Below, in pieces: positions 62,920 through 64,000 of a DNA stretch of 64,000 nucleotides. The notes beneath the pieces were generated by a model that was not told where the DNA came from, made no database searches, and worked only from the letters and a program-made list of their open reading frames with translations. Location: positions 186,001-250,000 of the forward strand of contig NZ_JAUCZH010000004.1 in NCBI RefSeq assembly GCF_030373185.1. Reading direction: 5' to 3'. The stretch's first letter is position 1; every line of letters starts with the position of its first letter. The stretch is from Tabrizicola sp. (lineage in GTDB: Bacteria; Pseudomonadota; Alphaproteobacteria; Rhodobacterales; Rhodobacteraceae). Both the position numbers and the translations under genes were made by a program.

Positions 62920-63707
62920 TCAGAACGCTGGTCCGGGTTGCGGGGTTGCTGGCGCTGGCGGGGTTCATCCTGTTGCCGTTTGCCCAGACGGTGATGGTCA
63001 GCTTCACCGCGACGATGCCACATCCCGGTGTGGTCGAGGGGACCATCGGGCTGGTCAATTACCGCAACCTGATGGCCACGCCGGAACTGCGGGCCTCGAT
63101 GCTGAATTCGGCGGTCTATGTGCTGTTGAACGTGGCGCTTTGCCTTGTGGCGGGGTTGCCTGCGGCCTACGCGCTGGCGCGCTATCGCTTTCTGGGCGAC
63201 CGGCATTTCCTGCTTTTGATCATCGCCTTCCGGGTGACGCCGCCAGTGGTGCTGTCCTTGCCGGTCTTCATCCTGTTCGCGCAGATCGGGCTGGTGAATT
63301 CTCCGGTCGGGATCGCGCTGGTCCACTGCCTGTTCAACCTGCCGGTGGCGATCTGGATCCTGTCCAGCTTCATCAGCGCCGTCCCACCCGAATTTGACGA
63401 AACGGCCTTTCTGGACGGCCATTCCCGGACAGGGTTCTTCTTTCGCCACCTGATCCCGGCCATTGCGCCGGGGATCGGGGTGGCGGCCTTCTTCTGCTTT
63501 ATCTTCTCATGGGTCGAAGTGGTCTTTGCCCGCATCCTGACGGTAACGGCGGGAAAACCGATCACGATGGCGATCAACGCACTTTTCGGGTTTCAGACCG
63601 ATATGGGGCTGGTCATGGCGATGACCGTGCTGTCACTGGTGCCGGGACTGGCGATGATCTGGTTTGTGCGCAACCACATCGCGCAAGGGTTCACGCTGCG
63701 GGCGTGA
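62916..63707 (+). CDS. ABC transporter permease (GlpQ-like, carbohydrate/polyol type)
   Basis: A 263-residue permease, second half of the pair, with the EAA loop TAFLDGHSRTGFFFRHLIPAI and the late FFCFIFSWVEVVFARIL. It resembles GlpQ of the rhizobial glycerol transporter. Its 3' end overlaps the convergent LuxR-type gene by 17 bp, so no further gene follows in this operon. Confidence 0.85.
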   Translation: MIRTLVRVAGLLALAGFILLPFAQTVMVSFTATMPHPGVVEGTIGLVNYRNLMATPELRASMLNSAVYVLLNVALCLVAGLPAAYALARYRFLGDRHFLLLIIAFRVTPPVVLSLPVFILFAQIGLVNSPVGIALVHCLFNLPVAIWILSSFISAVPPEFDETAFLDGHSRTGFFFRHLIPAIAPGIGVAAFFCFIFSWVEVVFARILTVTAGKPITMAINALFGFQTDMGLVMAMTVLSLVPGLAMIWFVRNHIAQGFTLRA

Positions 63708-64000
63708 CACCCTGCCCCAGCAGATCCTCGACAAAGAAGGCGGCAAACTGGGCGCGGCCTGACACGCCGGCCTTGGCATAGATATGGGTAAGCTGGGCGC
63801 GGACGGTTCCCGGTGCGGCCCCGCGGAGTTCGGCAATCTCGGCCACATCAAGGCCTTTCAGCGCAAGGAAAGCCACGTCGCGTTCCGCCGGGGTCAGCGC
63901 CCATGCCTGAAACTGCCGGGCGATCACATCGGACAAGGCCCCCCGGGCAACATCCAGCGCCGCCTCCTGGCTGTGCAAAAGCACGATCGTCCGCCGAAGC
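63691..64000 (-). CDS. LuxR-type helix-turn-helix regulator, C-terminal part (runs off the window)
   Basis: Only the C-terminal 100 or so residues are seen; the frame stays open to position 64000, so the true start is outside. The DNA-binding domain is ALTPAERDVAFLALKGLDVAEI, AELRGAAPGTVRAQLTHIYAKAGVSGRAQF, a four-helix LuxR/GerE domain. The upstream domain that would tell its input is not in the window. A GTG at 63984 could start a short form, but the frame continues beyond it. Confidence 0.82.
   Translation of the reverse strand, partial: LRRTIVLLHSQEAALDVARGALSDVIARQFQAWALTPAERDVAFLALKGLDVAEIAELRGAAPGTVRAQLTHIYAKAGVSGRAQFAAFFVEDLLGQGVTPAA

Noticed and set aside
1-64000. CRISPR arrays, insertion sequences, prophage genes, rRNA genes and riboswitches
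   Set aside because: I looked for regularly spaced repeats, transposase motifs, phage structural proteins, rRNA sequence and common riboswitch cores and saw none.

Overview
The window looks like a chromosomal segment of an alphaproteobacterium of the Rhodobacteraceae (Rhodobacter/Paracoccus-like). This rests on high GC content, dense short-spaced operons, a heterotetrameric sarcosine oxidase operon, a PHA granule locus with PhaR boxes of the Paracoccus type (CTGC-N3-GCAG), a short alphaproteobacterial prolyl-tRNA synthetase, and gene runs such as dnaG-rpoD and hom-glpX-recJ-tRNA-Glu. There are no insertion sequences, integrases, phage genes, rRNAs or CRISPR arrays.

Layout. 1-2170: rpoD (5' part only) and dnaG. 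2262-11228: a leftward nitrogen-acquisition block with two glutamine-synthetase-like ligases, a class I amidotransferase and an FAD amine oxidase, plus a complete polar amino acid ABC transporter with two binding proteins; together they suggest uptake and gamma-glutamylation of an amine. 11331-14504: PhnD-like protein, TerB, RlmJ, a DUF2177 protein, an ArsC/Spx-like reductase and a cold-shock protein. 14641-17115: a four-gene bufferin-type RiPP metallophore operon (DUF2282 precursor, DUF692 iron oxygenase, DUF2063 partner, DoxX). 17301-21078: thrS and two alpha/beta hydrolases, one lacking its nucleophile serine. 21067-26483: PHA metabolism (phaZ, divergent phaC, phaP, phaR) and a LysR regulator.

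26526-35317: DegT-type aminotransferase, sarcosine oxidase soxBDAG, a secreted unknown protein and a glutamate dehydrogenase. 35692-38874: an orphan TadG/TadE trio and a small lipoprotein. 38957-43719: hom, glpX, a cupin and recJ. 43791-44899: two identical tRNA-Glu genes flanking a lytic transglycosylase. 45001-48979: a YnjBCD-like ABC importer. 48987-50612: an H-NOX protein with its GGDEF partner; the H-NOX appears to have lost its heme-ligating residues. 50697-60184: DUF4153 protein, GNAT, lipoprotein cytochrome c, LolD and a single LolC/E-type permease, ThuA-like protein, a membrane protein/XRE pair, a quinone oxidoreductase-like protein, a hemolysin III protein and proS. 60345-64000: a DNA methyltransferase with a nuclease-like C-terminus and an AT-rich recognition segment, two GlpP/GlpQ-like permeases without ATPase or binding protein, and the C-terminus of a LuxR-type regulator.

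The most notable systems are the bufferin operon, the apparently heme-free H-NOX/diguanylate cyclase pair, the mosaic methyltransferase-nuclease fusion, and the well-marked PhaR control region. All assignments are by eye from translated sequence; no database search was run.
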